Below are positions 8,891 through 17,912 of a stretch of DNA of 56,809 bases, piece by piece (within the stretch, counting starts at the first letter, position 1; every line of letters begins with the position of its first letter). Position numbers and translations under genes: made by a program. The DNA comes from Streptococcus sp. HMSC067H01 (GTDB taxonomy: Bacteria; Bacillota; Bacilli; Lactobacillales; Streptococcaceae). The stretch lies in assembly GCF_001814775.1 (NCBI RefSeq), contig NZ_KV817768.1, positions 1 through 56,809 on the forward strand, in the 5' to 3' direction. The notes beneath the pieces are model-generated. The model worked only from the letters and a program-made list of their open reading frames with translations. It was not told the DNA's origin and made no database searches.

Positions 8891-9553
8891 TCATCTTGCG
8901 AGGGAAAAAGTTTTAATATTCTGACAACCAGCTCCTAAAAGCATACTTTTAAGACGATTTAAAGTAGTTCCCGTCGTGTAAATATCATCAAAGAGTAAGA
9001 TATTTTCTGGGAGCTTTACACCATCTTTCAGGAAAAATGGAAACTCTGTAAGTAAACGATCTGCTCGATTTTTTGAAGAGCTAGCTTCGACTTCGTTTTT
9101 AACCAAAATATCCAGATATGTTAGTCCAGTCTCCTTTATCAAACCCTCTACTTGATTAAAGCCTCTACTTTTATAACGCTGCTCACTCAGAGGTACGATC
9201 ACAATCTGATAACCCTTATACTTTTTTAACTCTGTTTGCAAAATTTTAGAAAATACCTTTCTAAGAAGATAATCACCATCAAATTTATAGCGACTAAAAT
9301 ATTCTTTCATGACCTGATTATAGGAATAAAGAGCCACATGATCAACCTTTACACCTTGTTTACACCAAAATTGACAATCTTGACAATTTATTGACACATC
9401 TTTTTTGAAACACCTAGGGCAATGGTTGTCACCGATACTCTCAAAAGACGATAGACAAGATTCACAAACTAGTTCTGCCTCCTTTTTTAAACAGAGTAGA
9501 CTAGTAAAGGTTAACTCAGTTTGCAAGCCTTTATCACACAATAAACATTTCAC
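8891..9553 (-). CDS. comFC: ComFC, phosphoribosyltransferase-like late competence protein
   Basis: A 220-residue cytosolic protein needed for efficient uptake or processing of transforming DNA; it works with ComFA. The N-terminus has paired cysteines (MKCLLCDK, CESC, CPRC, CQDC), probably one or two zinc sites. The C-terminal part is phosphoribosyltransferase-like with NILLFDDIYTTGTTLNRL, the PRPP-binding loop, and YKSRGFNQVEGL. The start overlaps the comFA stop by 4 nt, so the two are coupled under one ComX box. Length is typical. Confidence 0.92.
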   Translation of the reverse strand: MKCLLCDKGLQTELTFTSLLCLKKEAELVCESCLSSFESIGDNHCPRCFKKDVSINCQDCQFWCKQGVKVDHVALYSYNQVMKEYFSRYKFDGDYLLRKVFSKILQTELKKYKGYQIVIVPLSEQRYKSRGFNQVEGLIKETGLTYLDILVKNEVEASSSKNRADRLLTEFPFFLKDGVKLPENILLFDDIYTTGTTLNRLKSMLLGAGCQNIKTFSLAR

Positions 9554-10848
9554 ACTCCTGCCTCCCGATTCATTTGTTTAATCTCCTTTATGGCTTTCTT
9601 AATGGAATAATTGAGTCCATCATGGAAAAATATTAGTTCTCCTGTTGGTCGATCCATACTTCTACCAACTCGCCCACCAATCTGTACTAAGCTTGATTTA
9701 GTAAATAGTTGATGATTGGCTTCCACCACAAAAACATCTACACGAGGGAAGGTGACTCCACGCTCTAATATAGTTGTGCTAATTAGTATCGTCAACTCCC
9801 CATCTCTGAAAGCTTGTACCTGCTCTAATCGGTCTTCTGTGATCGAGGATACAAAGCCTATGTTCTCGTTTGGAAATTGTTTTTCCAGGATCACCTTTAA
9901 CTTCTCTCCCTTCTTTATCTCAGAAGCAAAGATTAGTAAGGGATAGGCTGTTTTCCTCTGTTTCTCGATGTATTTCTTTAGTGTGGGTGGTAAACGTTTT
10001 TTATCCAAATAACCATCAAAATTTGATAACCAGATTGGCTTGGGAACAATGAGAGGATTTCCATGAAAGCGACGTGGCAAACTGAGAAGCTTTAACTCCC
10101 CTTGTTTAACTTTTCTGTCTAACTCATCTGTTGACGTTGCTGTTAAAAATATTCTCAATCCATTTTCCTTTACACAATTATTGACAGCATGGTAAAGCAC
10201 AGGATTATCAACATAAGGGAATGCGTCTACTTCATCCACAATCAATAAATCAAAAGCTTGATAAAATTTTAATAGCTGGTGAGTAGTTGCTATAACCAAA
10301 GGAGTACGAAAATAAGGTTGCGAATTCCCATGTAGTAGCGCAATCTCACATGCAAAATCATTTTGTAGTCGTTTATGCAGCTCTAAACAAACATCTATCC
10401 GCGGACTTGCCAAACAAACAGCTCCACCTTGATCAATCACCTTGGCAACAACTTGGTAGATCATCTCTGTCTTACCAGCTCCTGTCACCGCATGTACCAA
10501 AGTAGCCTCCCTCTTATCTACTGCCTGAAGGAGTCCTTGTGATACCCGCTCTTGAAATGGAGTCAGTTGACCTGACCATTTGAGTACATCTTGCTCCGGA
10601 AACCTTTCTTGCGGAAAATAATAGAGTTCTTGATCACTTCTTATTCGCTTCATAATCAAGCATTCTCGACAATAAAAAGCACCAACAGGCAAATGCCAAT
10701 CTTCTTGTATCTGACTACCACATCGCTGACAAGATAGTTGCCCCTTCTCTTTTTTCATGGATGAAATTGGTTTTGCTTGCTGTCTCTCATCATAACTTAA
10801 TTCTTGTTCCGTAAAAAGGCGACCGAGATAATTTGGATTTACTTTCAT
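9550..10848 (-). CDS. comFA: ComFA, DEAD-box-like ATPase for DNA uptake
   Basis: A 432-residue superfamily 2 helicase-like ATPase that helps drive single-stranded DNA import in competent cells. A four-cysteine zinc site is formed by Cys40, Cys43, Cys60 and Cys63. Walker A is VTGAGKTE (G123-T127), Walker B is LLIVDEVDAF, motif III is FLTATST, and the C-terminal helicase motifs include STTILERGVTFP and QIGGRVGRS. An exact ComX box ends only 7 nt before the ATG and no RBS is visible; the next in-frame ATG (residue 31) also lacks one, so the mRNA may be leaderless. comFC follows with a 4-nt overlap. Confidence 0.95.
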   Translation of the reverse strand: MKVNPNYLGRLFTEQELSYDERQQAKPISSMKKEKGQLSCQRCGSQIQEDWHLPVGAFYCRECLIMKRIRSDQELYYFPQERFPEQDVLKWSGQLTPFQERVSQGLLQAVDKREATLVHAVTGAGKTEMIYQVVAKVIDQGGAVCLASPRIDVCLELHKRLQNDFACEIALLHGNSQPYFRTPLVIATTHQLLKFYQAFDLLIVDEVDAFPYVDNPVLYHAVNNCVKENGLRIFLTATSTDELDRKVKQGELKLLSLPRRFHGNPLIVPKPIWLSNFDGYLDKKRLPPTLKKYIEKQRKTAYPLLIFASEIKKGEKLKVILEKQFPNENIGFVSSITEDRLEQVQAFRDGELTILISTTILERGVTFPRVDVFVVEANHQLFTKSSLVQIGGRVGRSMDRPTGELIFFHDGLNYSIKKAIKEIKQMNREAGV

Positions 10849-10855
10849 ATTTCTT

Positions 10856-10863
10856 TATTCGTA
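10856..10863 (-). promoter_or_regulatory. ComX (SigX) cin-box of comFA-comFC
   Basis: On minus this reads TACGAATA, an exact match to the streptococcal SigX -10 consensus, preceded by TTT. It is 7 nt upstream of the comFA ATG, so transcription should start at or next to the start codon. Confidence 0.88.
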
Positions 10864-10891
10864 AAAGGTAGAACTTTACGCTATTTTTTAG

Positions 10892-10897
10892 TACAAT
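10892..10897 (+). promoter_or_regulatory. -10 element of yigZ adjacent to its ATG
   Basis: TACAAT is followed after exactly 6 nt (AAAACT) by the yigZ ATG, with no Shine-Dalgarno. The -35 region is weak (TAGAAC at 17 bp). It is divergent from the comFA promoter across a 55-bp gap. Confidence 0.5.
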
Positions 10898-10903
10898 AAA
10901 ACT

Positions 10904-11539
10904 ATGGAATATAGAACTATAAAAGAGGACGGTCAAGTCCAAGAAGAAATAAAAAAATCACGCTTTATCTGTCATGCAAAACGTGTCTATAGTGAGGAAG
11001 AAGCTCGTGATTTTATCACATCTATCAAGAAAGAACACTATAAAGCTACTCACAACTGCTCTGCCTTTATTGTAGGTGAACGCAGTGAAATCAAGCGAAC
11101 CAGTGATGACGGAGAGCCTAGTGGAACTGCTGGTGTTCCTATGCTAGGAGTTCTGGAAAACCACAACCTTACTAATGTCTGTGTGGTAGTTACTCGTTAT
11201 TTTGGTGGTATCAAACTAGGGGCTGGTGGTTTGATTCGCGCTTATGCTGGTAGTGTTGCCCTAGCAGTTAAGGAAATTGGCATTATTGAAATCAAAGAGC
11301 AAGCAGGGATACAGATTCACATGACCTATGCCCAGTATCAAGAATATGGGAATTTTCTTAAAGAGCATAATCTCATAGAATTAGAGACAAACTTTACAGA
11401 TCAAGTTGACACTATGATTTTCATTGATAAAGAAAAGAAAAACGGTATCAAGGCTGATCTCATTGAATTTTTCAATGGAAAAGTTACTCTAACTGACAAA
11501 GGTTTACGTGAAGTTGAAATACCTGTAAACCTATCGTAA
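10904..11539 (+). CDS. yigZ: YigZ/IMPACT family protein
   Basis: A 211-residue member of the UPF0029/IMPACT family. The N-terminal domain has the family signature NVCVVVTRYFGGIKLGAGGL and the earlier DDGEPSGTAGVPML; the C-terminal domain (IQIHMTYAQYQEYGNFLKEH) is a DUF1949-type ferredoxin-like fold. Bacterial members are thought to act near translation, but the exact role is not settled. It is divergent from comFA and is followed after 16 bp by a PH-domain gene, probably cotranscribed. The start has a -10 hexamer 6 nt away and no RBS. Confidence 0.9.
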   Translation: MEYRTIKEDGQVQEEIKKSRFICHAKRVYSEEEARDFITSIKKEHYKATHNCSAFIVGERSEIKRTSDDGEPSGTAGVPMLGVLENHNLTNVCVVVTRYFGGIKLGAGGLIRAYAGSVALAVKEIGIIEIKEQAGIQIHMTYAQYQEYGNFLKEHNLIELETNFTDQVDTMIFIDKEKKNGIKADLIEFFNGKVTLTDKGLREVEIPVNLS

Positions 11540-11555
11540 AGAAAGGAAATATCAT

Positions 11556-11999
11556 ATGGCTTTTGGAAGATTAATTCAGGGACTCGCTGGAAACTTCAGT
11601 GAGCAAAGTAAAGAAGCTCTTACCAAGGAGTTTGGACAATATTTATTAGAAAATGAAGAAATTCAAAGCGGATATAAACTCATTCGTGACTCAATTATCT
11701 TTACAAATATCCGAATCATCTTTACAGATAAACAAGGGGCAACGGGACGGAAGATGTCTATCAAATCAATTTTCCTCATGAACATTGTCAATGTTGAAAT
11801 GGAAACTGCTGGACTTGGGATTGATGATAGTGAGATTACGATTACTTATTTAGAAAATGCCTTTTTAAAATCTCACAATGAGCATTTTAATTCTCACAAA
11901 TTTGAATTTCCAAAGAAAACTGATATTGTACCTCTTTACACCTATCTATTTGACTTAGCTTATCATAATCGTTTGAATATGAATGGTTTGAATCACTGA
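11556..11999 (+). CDS. Bacterial PH-domain protein
   Basis: A 147-residue protein with a bacterial pleckstrin-homology pattern (the YvbH/bPH_1 group): beta strands in YKLIRDSIIFTNIRIIFTDKQG, IKSIFLMNIVNVEMET and SEITITYLEN, then a C-terminal helix. No catalytic motif, signal peptide or membrane segment is seen. It has a good RBS (AAAGGAAAT) and lies 16 bp after yigZ, so the two probably share a transcript. The function is unknown. Confidence 0.8.
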   Translation: MAFGRLIQGLAGNFSEQSKEALTKEFGQYLLENEEIQSGYKLIRDSIIFTNIRIIFTDKQGATGRKMSIKSIFLMNIVNVEMETAGLGIDDSEITITYLENAFLKSHNEHFNSHKFEFPKKTDIVPLYTYLFDLAYHNRLNMNGLNH

Positions 12000-12003
12000 T
12001 ATA

Positions 12004-12036
12004 AAAAAATCCTATCACTCCGATAGGATTTCTATA
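12004..12036 (+). terminator. Terminator after the PH-domain gene
   Basis: Stem AAATCCTATC pairs with GATAGGATTT around a 5-nt loop, followed by a T-rich tail and preceded by an A-run, so it may work in both directions. Confidence 0.8.
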
Positions 12037-12037
12037 T

Positions 12038-12066
12038 TTTACAAAAGTTTAAGATAGCGTTATACT
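12038..12066 (+). promoter_or_regulatory. cysK promoter
   Basis: -35 TTTACA (12038-12043), 17-bp spacer, -10 TATACT (12061-12066). It lies 30 bp before the cysK ATG, with the RBS GAGGTG between. Confidence 0.75.
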
Positions 12067-12095
12067 AGAAGCATCTTATATAAAGAGGTGCTAAC

Positions 12096-13022
12096 ATGGC
12101 TATTTATAACAACATCACAGAACTCATCGGTAGAACACCGATTGTTAAATTAAACAACATTGTACCCGAAGGTGCAGCAGATGTTTATGTAAAACTTGAA
12201 GCTTTTAACCCAGGATCATCCGTTAAAGACCGCATCGCCCTAAGTATGATTGAAAAAGCAGAACAAGAAGGTAATCTTAAACCAGGTTCTACCATTGTGG
12301 AGGCAACAAGTGGAAACACTGGTATTGGCCTATCATGGGTGGGTGCTGCTAAGGGATACAAAGTTGTGATTGTTATGCCTGAAACAATGAGTGTTGAACG
12401 TCGTAAAATTATCCAAGCTTATGGAGCTGAACTAGTCCTCACTCCTGGTAGCGAAGGAATGAAAGGTGCGATTGCAAAAGCGCAGGAAATTGCTGCTGAG
12501 CGTGATGGTTTCCTACCATTACAGTTTATTAACCAAGCTAACCCAGAAGTTCACGAAAGAACAACAGGAGCTGAAATTCTAGCTGATTTCGGAGCTGATG
12601 GTTTAGATGCCTTTGTTGCTGGTGTTGGTACTGGAGGAACTATTTCTGGTGTTTCTCATGCTCTTAAAACTGCTAACTCAAACATTAAAGTTTTTGCAGT
12701 TGAGGCAGACGAGTCAGCAATCTTATCAGGTGAAAAACCAGGACCTCACAAAATTCAAGGTATCTCTGCAGGATTCATCCCAGAAACACTTGATACCGAA
12801 GCTTACGATGGTATCGTTCGTGTGACATCAGATAATGCTCTTGCACTCGGCCGTGAAATCGGTGGAAAAGAAGGCTTCTTGGTAGGTATTTCTTCTGCAG
12901 CAGCTATCTATGCAGCAATTGAAGTTGCTAAAAAACTTGGAGCAGGAAAAAAAGTCCTTGCTCTCGCACCAGATAACGGTGAGCGTTATCTATCTACAGC
13001 GCTCTATGAGTTTGAAGTATAG
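12096..13022 (+). CDS. cysK: Cysteine synthase (O-acetylserine sulfhydrylase)
   Basis: A 308-residue PLP enzyme that makes L-cysteine from O-acetylserine and sulfide. The PLP lysine is Lys44 in [14 protein letters not shown]; the substrate loop [11 protein letters not shown] and the phosphate-binding [10 protein letters not shown] are present, and the C-terminal part has [14 protein letters not shown]. Length is normal for the A-type enzyme. It is monocistronic, with its own promoter and terminator. Confidence 0.96.
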   Translation: MAIYNNITELIGRTPIVKLNNIVPEGAADVYVKLEAFNPGSSVKDRIALSMIEKAEQEGNLKPGSTIVEATSGNTGIGLSWVGAAKGYKVVIVMPETMSVERRKIIQAYGAELVLTPGSEGMKGAIAKAQEIAAERDGFLPLQFINQANPEVHERTTGAEILADFGADGLDAFVAGVGTGGTISGVSHALKTANSNIKVFAVEADESAILSGEKPGPHKIQGISAGFIPETLDTEAYDGIVRVTSDNALALGREIGGKEGFLVGISSAAAIYAAIEVAKKLGAGKKVLALAPDNGERYLSTALYEFEV

Positions 13023-13037
13023 TCTCCTAAATACACT

Positions 13038-13060
13038 AAGCCCTGAGTATGGGGCTTTTT
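13038..13060 (+). terminator. Terminator after cysK
   Basis: AAGCCC pairs with GGGCTT around an 8-nt loop and is followed by TTTTT. Confidence 0.8.
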
Positions 13061-13100
13061 GTTTACCTTCAAAGGGATTCCTCTGAGTTCCCCTCCAACA

Positions 13101-13128
13101 AAAGAAAAGGAAGCTGATTTGCTTCCTT
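13101..13128 (-). terminator. Terminator after tsf
   Basis: AAGGAAGC (13107-13114) pairs with GCTTCCTT (13121-13128). On minus it is followed by TTCTTTTG, and it lies 10 bp after the tsf stop. Confidence 0.75.
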
Positions 13129-13137
13129 ACTTTTTTA

Positions 13138-14178
13138 TTAGTTATTCAAGGCTGCTGCCATTGTAGCTGCAACTTCAGCTTCAAAGTCATTAGCTGCTTT
13201 CTCGATACCTTCACCAACTTCAAAGCGAGCGAACTCAACTACTGAAGCGTTAACTGATTCGAGGTAAGCTTCAACTGTCTTGCTGTCATCCATGATGTAA
13301 ACTTGTGCAAGAAGTGTGTAAGCTTGGTCAACTTTAGTGTTGTCAAGCATGAAGCGATCCATTTTACCTGGGATGATTTTATCCCAGATTTTTTCTGGTT
13401 TACCTTCTGCAGCCAATTCAGCTTTGATAGCTTCTTCAGCTTGAGCGATTACTTCATCAGTCAATTGAGCTTTAGATCCGTATGCCAAGTGTGGAAGAGC
13501 TGGTTTACCAACCATAGCACGGCTTTCATTATCTTGGTCGATAACGTGGTTCAATTGTGCCAACTCATCTTTAACGAATTGCTCATCCAATTCTTTGTAT
13601 GAAAGAACTGTTGGTTTCATCGCAGCGATGTGCATTGAAATTTGTTTAGCAAGTGCTTCGTCTCCACCTTCGATTACAGAGATAACACCGATACGTCCAC
13701 CGTTGTGTTGGTATGCTCCGAAGTGTTGTGCATCTGTTTTTTCAATCAAAGCAAAGCGACGGAATGAGATTTTTTCTCCGATAGTCGCTGTTGCAGACAC
13801 ATAAGCTGCTTCAAGAGTTTCACCTGAAGGCATTGTCAAAGCAAGAGCTTCTTCGTTATTAGCTGGTTTTCCTTCAGCGATTGCTTTAGCTGTTGCGTTT
13901 ACCAGCTCAACAAATTGAGCGTTTTTCGCAACGAAGTCAGTTTCAGCATTTACTTCAACAACTGCTGCAACGTTACCGTCAACATAAACACCAGTCAAAC
14001 CTTCTGCAGCAACACGGTCAGCTTTTTTAGCTGCCTTAGCCATACCTTTTTCGCGAAGCAATTCAATCGCTTTTTCGATATCACCTTCAACTTCGACCAA
14101 TGCTTTCTTAGCGTCCATGACACCAGCACCAGATTTTTCACGCAACTCTTTAACAAGTTTAGCTGTAATTTCTGCCAT
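13138..14178 (-). CDS. tsf: Elongation factor Ts
   Basis: A 346-residue nucleotide exchange factor that recycles EF-Tu from GDP to GTP. The N-terminal UBA-like part has [18 protein letters not shown] and the core has the Tdp motif region [11 protein letters not shown]. Streptococcal EF-Ts is longer than the E. coli protein and this length fits. It lies downstream of rpsB on the same strand with a strong hairpin in the 78-bp gap, the usual rpsB-tsf order. Confidence 0.97.
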   Translation of the reverse strand: MAEITAKLVKELREKSGAGVMDAKKALVEVEGDIEKAIELLREKGMAKAAKKADRVAAEGLTGVYVDGNVAAVVEVNAETDFVAKNAQFVELVNATAKAIAEGKPANNEEALALTMPSGETLEAAYVSATATIGEKISFRRFALIEKTDAQHFGAYQHNGGRIGVISVIEGGDEALAKQISMHIAAMKPTVLSYKELDEQFVKDELAQLNHVIDQDNESRAMVGKPALPHLAYGSKAQLTDEVIAQAEEAIKAELAAEGKPEKIWDKIIPGKMDRFMLDNTKVDQAYTLLAQVYIMDDSKTVEAYLESVNASVVEFARFEVGEGIEKAANDFEAEVAATMAAALNN

Positions 14179-14200
14179 TTTGATTCTCCTATATTTTTTA

Positions 14201-14236
14201 AAAATAGGAGAGCCGGGCTAAGCCCCGCCCTCCTAG
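14201..14236 (-). terminator. rpsB-tsf intercistronic hairpin
   Basis: A GC-rich stem on minus: AGGAGGGCGGGGC pairs imperfectly with GCCCGGCTCTCCT, followed by ATTTTTAAA. It probably weakens or processes read-through from rpsB into tsf, as between these genes in other bacteria. No separate tsf promoter is visible. Confidence 0.6.
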
Positions 14237-14256
14237 GTAATGATTACTTATTTGAA

Positions 14257-15039
14257 TTAAGCGTTGTCGCCTTCTACAACTTCAACGATTTCTTCGATTG
14301 AGTCTGCTTGAGCTTCTGAAGCTGCAAATTCTGCTTCAACTGCTGCAACAGCATCTTCACCTTGGCGACCTTCAATGATAGCGTCTGCCAATTTAGCTGT
14401 AATCAACTTAACTGCGCGGATAGCGTCATCGTTAGCTGGGATGATTACATCGATATCATCTGGATCAGTGTTTGTGTCAACCATCGCTACAACTGGGATT
14501 CCCAATTTTTTAGCTTCTTTAACAGCGATTTGCTCTTTATGTGGGTCAACTACGTACATTACATCTGGGATACGAGGCATATCTTCGATACCACCCAAGA
14601 ATTTTTCAAGACGTGCACGTTGTTTGTTAAGAAGTGCAACTTCTTTCTTAGGAAGAACTTCAAAAGTTCCATCTTCTTCCATACGTTTGATTTCTTTCAA
14701 ACGAGCGATACGTTTTTGGATTGTTCCCCAGTTAGTAAGAGTTCCACCCAACCAACGGTGGTTGATGAAGTATTGACCTGAACGTACTGCTTCTTCAGCA
14801 ACTGCGTCAGCTGCTTGTTTCTTAGTACCAACAAACAATACAACTGCATCGTTAGCTGCAGCATCACGCATGAAATCGTATGCTTGGTCAGCGTATTTCA
14901 CAGTTTGTTGCAAGTCGATAACGTGGATTCCGTTACGCTCAGTGAAGATGTACTTAGCCATCTTAGGGTTCCAGCGACGAGTTTGGTGACCAAAGTGTAC
15001 ACCAGCCTCAAGAAGTTGTTTCATTGAAATTACTGCCAT
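14257..15039 (-). CDS. rpsB: 30S ribosomal protein S2
   Basis: A 260-residue ribosomal protein. S2 signatures are [26 protein letters not shown] and [22 protein letters not shown]. An in-frame ATG at 15123 would add 28 residues, but the ATG at 15039 has a proper RBS (AAAGGAG) and matches the family start. The long 5' region may be a regulatory leader. tsf follows. Confidence 0.97.
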   Translation of the reverse strand: MAVISMKQLLEAGVHFGHQTRRWNPKMAKYIFTERNGIHVIDLQQTVKYADQAYDFMRDAAANDAVVLFVGTKKQAADAVAEEAVRSGQYFINHRWLGGTLTNWGTIQKRIARLKEIKRMEEDGTFEVLPKKEVALLNKQRARLEKFLGGIEDMPRIPDVMYVVDPHKEQIAVKEAKKLGIPVVAMVDTNTDPDDIDVIIPANDDAIRAVKLITAKLADAIIEGRQGEDAVAAVEAEFAASEAQADSIEEIVEVVEGDNA

Positions 15040-15150
15040 GAGTATTTCTCCTTTTTGTTTTTTTCCTCTTCTTGATTTCAACTTGCAAAACGACCCGAAG
15101 GCAACAGTTTCACAATTCATCAAGAATGAGTATTATCGTTCACACGACAA
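15040..15150 (-). promoter_or_regulatory. Possible S2 autoregulatory leader of rpsB
   Basis: About 110 nt lie between the promoter and the rpsB ATG. The RNA contains a hairpin-forming segment (TTGCCTTCGGGTCGTTTTGC) and further pairing options. Rfam-type S2 leaders are known upstream of rpsB in Firmicutes, so an autoregulatory leader is plausible, but I could not fold it or match it to a model. Confidence 0.4.
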
Positions 15151-15155
15151 GTTTC

Positions 15156-15184
15156 ATTCTACCATAGTTGAATCTTTTTTTCAA
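15156..15184 (-). promoter_or_regulatory. rpsB promoter
   Basis: On minus: TTGAAA (15179-15184), 17-bp spacer ending TGG, then TAGAAT (15156-15161), an extended -10. Confidence 0.75.
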
Positions 15185-15240
15185 GTAATTTTGTTAGTTT
15201 TTCGATGAAAACTTGTCGTTTTAGCTTCTTACAAACAAGA

Positions 15241-15266
15241 AAAGAGACTCGAATTGAGTCTCGTTT
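15241..15266 (-). terminator. Terminator after pcsB
   Basis: GAGACTC (15245-15251) pairs with GAGTCTC (15257-15263) around GAATT. On minus it is followed by TTTTC; on plus by a run of eight T. It lies just after the pcsB stop. Confidence 0.75.
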
Positions 15267-15273
15267 TTTTTCA

Positions 15274-16479
15274 TTAGTTTGGATAGATGTAAGTAACATA
15301 ACCTTCAGAAGTTGTTGTTGGGTTGAACCAACCACGTTTGTTACTAATGGTACGATCTCCACCATAGTTAGATTCTGATACTTGGATGCTTGATGATGAT
15401 GAAACAGCTGTAACAACCGCTACGTGTCCATAGCCACCATCATTCCAACATGCAATAGCACCAACTTGTGGTTGAGAACCAGTACGGAATCCTGCTGCTG
15501 CTGCACTTGTAGCCCACTGCGCTCCGTTACCCCAGTAATCTCCAGCCCAAGGTGCTAACGTTTTAGCTCCCCAAGTACATTCACCAGTTGGATAACTTGA
15601 AGCGTTTGTACTATATGTTGGACGTGATGTTGTACGAGTAGCTACAGGAGTGTAGCTTGGTTCTTCATCGTATGATGATGAAGTAGAAGTTGCTTGTACT
15701 TGCGCAGCAAAGCTTGTGTTAGCTGAAGCTGCAACCGATTGACGTTGGCTAGTTTGTTGAGCTCGGTATGCTGCTTCAGCTTCCGCTGCCGCTTTTGCTT
15801 CAGCTTCTGCTGCTGCTTTTTGCTCTAACAAACTCGCTTTTTCACCTTCTGCAGTAGCTTTCTCAGCCGCAAGGTTCAATTCTGCTACTTTCAATTCTGC
15901 TTGTTTTGTTGTCAAAACTTGAGCATCATCAGCAAGCGTTTGTTGATTTGCAATGACTGTATTGATTGCTTCATTGTTTGCTACTTGTTTTTCAGCAATA
16001 GCTTTTTTATCTTCTTTTTGTTGTTCCAACATTTTATTGTTGGCTGATACGATTTCGCTCATAGCTGCTACGCGTGAGATAGCTTCTGTGATTGATTTTG
16101 AGTTGATAATCGTATTGATGTAGCTTGTAGCAGCTCCATTAGTTTGTGCGCTACGAGCTTGGTTTTCAAGAGATGCATTACGAGCTACGATATTTTTTGA
16201 AAGCTCAGTAATTTCTCCTTCAAGCTTTTTAGATTCTGCTTGAAGTTTTTCATTCTCAGCTTGCAATTTTTCTTGTTCTGTTTGGATTGCTGAAACCTGA
16301 GTTTGAATTTCATCTACTTGTTTTTGAGCTTCTTTTTGTTGAGCTGTTAAGCTGCTAATTTTACTATCTTGAGCAGCAATTTTTTCATCTGTTGTATTTG
16401 CCTGAACACTTGAAAGAACAGCTCCTTGGGAAACCAATACTGTGCTTAACAAAAGTGATGCTAGGATTTTTTTCTTCAT
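15274..16479 (-). CDS. pcsB: PcsB, essential peptidoglycan hydrolase for cell separation
   Basis: A 401-residue secreted protein that splits daughter cells under control of FtsEX. A signal peptide ends near VQA (residue ~27). Residues ~33-250 form a long coiled coil (repeated Ala/Glu/Lys/Gln heptads) that contacts FtsX in the pneumococcal homologue. An Ser/Thr-rich linker precedes a C-terminal CHAP domain with catalytic Cys301 ([10 protein letters not shown]) and His352 (GYGHVAVV). It is monocistronic between mreD and rpsB, with a WalR-type box upstream, fitting its known WalRK dependence. Confidence 0.95.
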   Translation of the reverse strand: MKKKILASLLLSTVLVSQGAVLSSVQANTTDEKIAAQDSKISSLTAQQKEAQKQVDEIQTQVSAIQTEQEKLQAENEKLQAESKKLEGEITELSKNIVARNASLENQARSAQTNGAATSYINTIINSKSITEAISRVAAMSEIVSANNKMLEQQKEDKKAIAEKQVANNEAINTVIANQQTLADDAQVLTTKQAELKVAELNLAAEKATAEGEKASLLEQKAAAEAEAKAAAEAEAAYRAQQTSQRQSVAASANTSFAAQVQATSTSSSYDEEPSYTPVATRTTSRPTYSTNASSYPTGECTWGAKTLAPWAGDYWGNGAQWATSAAAAGFRTGSQPQVGAIACWNDGGYGHVAVVTAVSSSSSIQVSESNYGGDRTISNKRGWFNPTTTSEGYVTYIYPN

Positions 16480-16512
16480 AAGTGTAAATACTCCTTCTTT
16501 TAAGACAATACT

Positions 16513-16556
16513 AGTATATCAAAAAAAGGCCTAATAAATATTACGCCTTTATTACA
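16513..16556 (-). promoter_or_regulatory. WalR box and promoter of pcsB
   Basis: On minus, TGTAAT-N5-CGTAAT (16556-16540) matches the WalR direct repeat TGTWAH-N5-TGTWAH with one change, and stands in for a poor -35. The -10 TATACT is at 16513-16518. Confidence 0.75.
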
Positions 16557-16570
16557 GTTTTGTTTCTTTC

Positions 16571-17065
16571 TTATAGATATATTTTTTCAAAAATAAACTG
16601 GAAAACTATCATCCATAAACCATTTAAAATCATCGATGGAACTAGACTATAAACGATAAAGACTGGTATACTTGCAGCAGTTAATCCAACAGCCTGAGCT
16701 AATATAAAACTACCAAATTCAAATAAGAAAGTCATCATTAAAATTGCTAATAGTCTAGTCCATCTATTTGATAGAATGATAGAATTATTTTTATAAATAA
16801 TTGCACCAATAATAACAAAAAGAAGACTGGCAATCCCTATCAAATGAAAGAAATAAATATCGTAGATAAGCCCTATGATTAAGCAATAAGACAAAAACAA
16901 ATATTCAGATACTTCTATCGTCTCAAATAATAAAAAGATGAAGATAGAGTGACTTACAAGTTGAAAATAAGGGAAAAAACTATTGACAAATTGTCCTAAA
17001 TGACTATCTATTAAGATTATTAAGGGCAAGAGCAAAAACATTCCTATCTGCTTAAAAAGTCTCAT
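16571..17065 (-). CDS. mreD: Rod shape-determining protein MreD
   Basis: A 164-residue, very hydrophobic protein with about five membrane helices, typical of MreD. It forms part of the peripheral cell-wall synthesis complex in ovoid cocci with MreC, RodZ and RodA. The ATG overlaps the mreC stop by 4 nt. Sequence conservation in the family is low, so the call rests on length, topology and position after mreC. Confidence 0.85.
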   Translation of the reverse strand: MRLFKQIGMFLLLPLIILIDSHLGQFVNSFFPYFQLVSHSIFIFLLFETIEVSEYLFLSYCLIIGLIYDIYFFHLIGIASLLFVIIGAIIYKNNSIILSNRWTRLLAILMMTFLFEFGSFILAQAVGLTAASIPVFIVYSLVPSMILNGLWMIVFQFIFEKIYL

Positions 17066-17883
17066 GATGGGTTCCCCACTAACTCTACGACTTTGGTATT
17101 CATTGAATCAGACTGAAGTTTGACTAACACCTCTCTTGTCAGATAGTCATTGCTATGCGTCACAGATTCGACTTCACCTACTGGAATATCAGTAGCATTA
17201 AAATTACCAAGACCACCAGTTACGACCTTATCGCCTTTACTAATGTCGCTACTGCTGTTTAACTGACTAATTTTCAGTAGATCTTTTTCCTTATCGTAGC
17301 CAATGATAATTCCATAAACACTGGTAGAACCATGCTGGATTTTAACAGAAATTTTCTCTGTATTTTCAGCGTTGGTTAATAAGTTGACCACACTAGAGTT
17401 GCCTTCAACCTTTTCTACGCTTCCGATCAAACCACCACCAGCTACAACAAGCATATTACTAGTCACGCCTTGTGAAGATCCTGCATCGACTGTCAACTCT
17501 TGTTTCCAAGTCGATGGTGTTCTCATGATAACGTCAGACGCAATTACCTTGGTCCCGTTTAATTTTGATTTCATCTCCAACAATTGTCGTAATTGCTCGT
17601 TTTCTTCTTTTAGGCGGTCTGCTTCATTCGTTTCCTTCTTCATCTGATAGAGTTCTTTTTTTAGACTTTCATTTTCATTATAAGCTCTAGTTAAATGCCC
17701 TAAATCAGATTTTGCTGAAGACAACCATTGAAATGGTTTTTGAACAATTCTGTCTACAAGAGAAATTCCATCTCCCGCCTTTGTCACAATTGCACTGGAT
17801 TGCGTCGTTACCAAAAAGACTGACACTACTAATACAAGGACAAAAAGAACGATAATATACTTAGATTTTTTAAAACGGTTCAT
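17062..17883 (-). CDS. mreC: Rod shape-determining protein MreC
   Basis: A 273-residue bitopic protein that organises peripheral peptidoglycan synthesis. A membrane anchor spans residues ~11-27 (YIIVLFVLVLVVSVFLV), a coiled coil follows at ~70-110 (ENESLKKELYQMKKETNEAD), and the extracellular beta domain contains GGLIGSVEKVEGNSSVVNLL and the second repeat GGLGNFNATDIPVGEV. It is coupled to mreD and lies 29 bp after ecfT, so it may be the distal end of the long ECF/PgsA operon. Confidence 0.94.
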   Translation of the reverse strand: MNRFKKSKYIIVLFVLVLVVSVFLVTTQSSAIVTKAGDGISLVDRIVQKPFQWLSSAKSDLGHLTRAYNENESLKKELYQMKKETNEADRLKEENEQLRQLLEMKSKLNGTKVIASDVIMRTPSTWKQELTVDAGSSQGVTSNMLVVAGGGLIGSVEKVEGNSSVVNLLTNAENTEKISVKIQHGSTSVYGIIIGYDKEKDLLKISQLNSSSDISKGDKVVTGGLGNFNATDIPVGEVESVTHSNDYLTREVLVKLQSDSMNTKVVELVGNPS

Positions 17884-17912
17884 ATCTTACCTTTTTTATT
17901 CTCTGTTTTACT

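Noticed and set aside
14362..14781. Overlapping 130-140 codon ORFs antisense to rpsB
   Set aside because: Shadows of a highly biased ribosomal protein gene; cysteine- and phenylalanine-rich translations without any family pattern.
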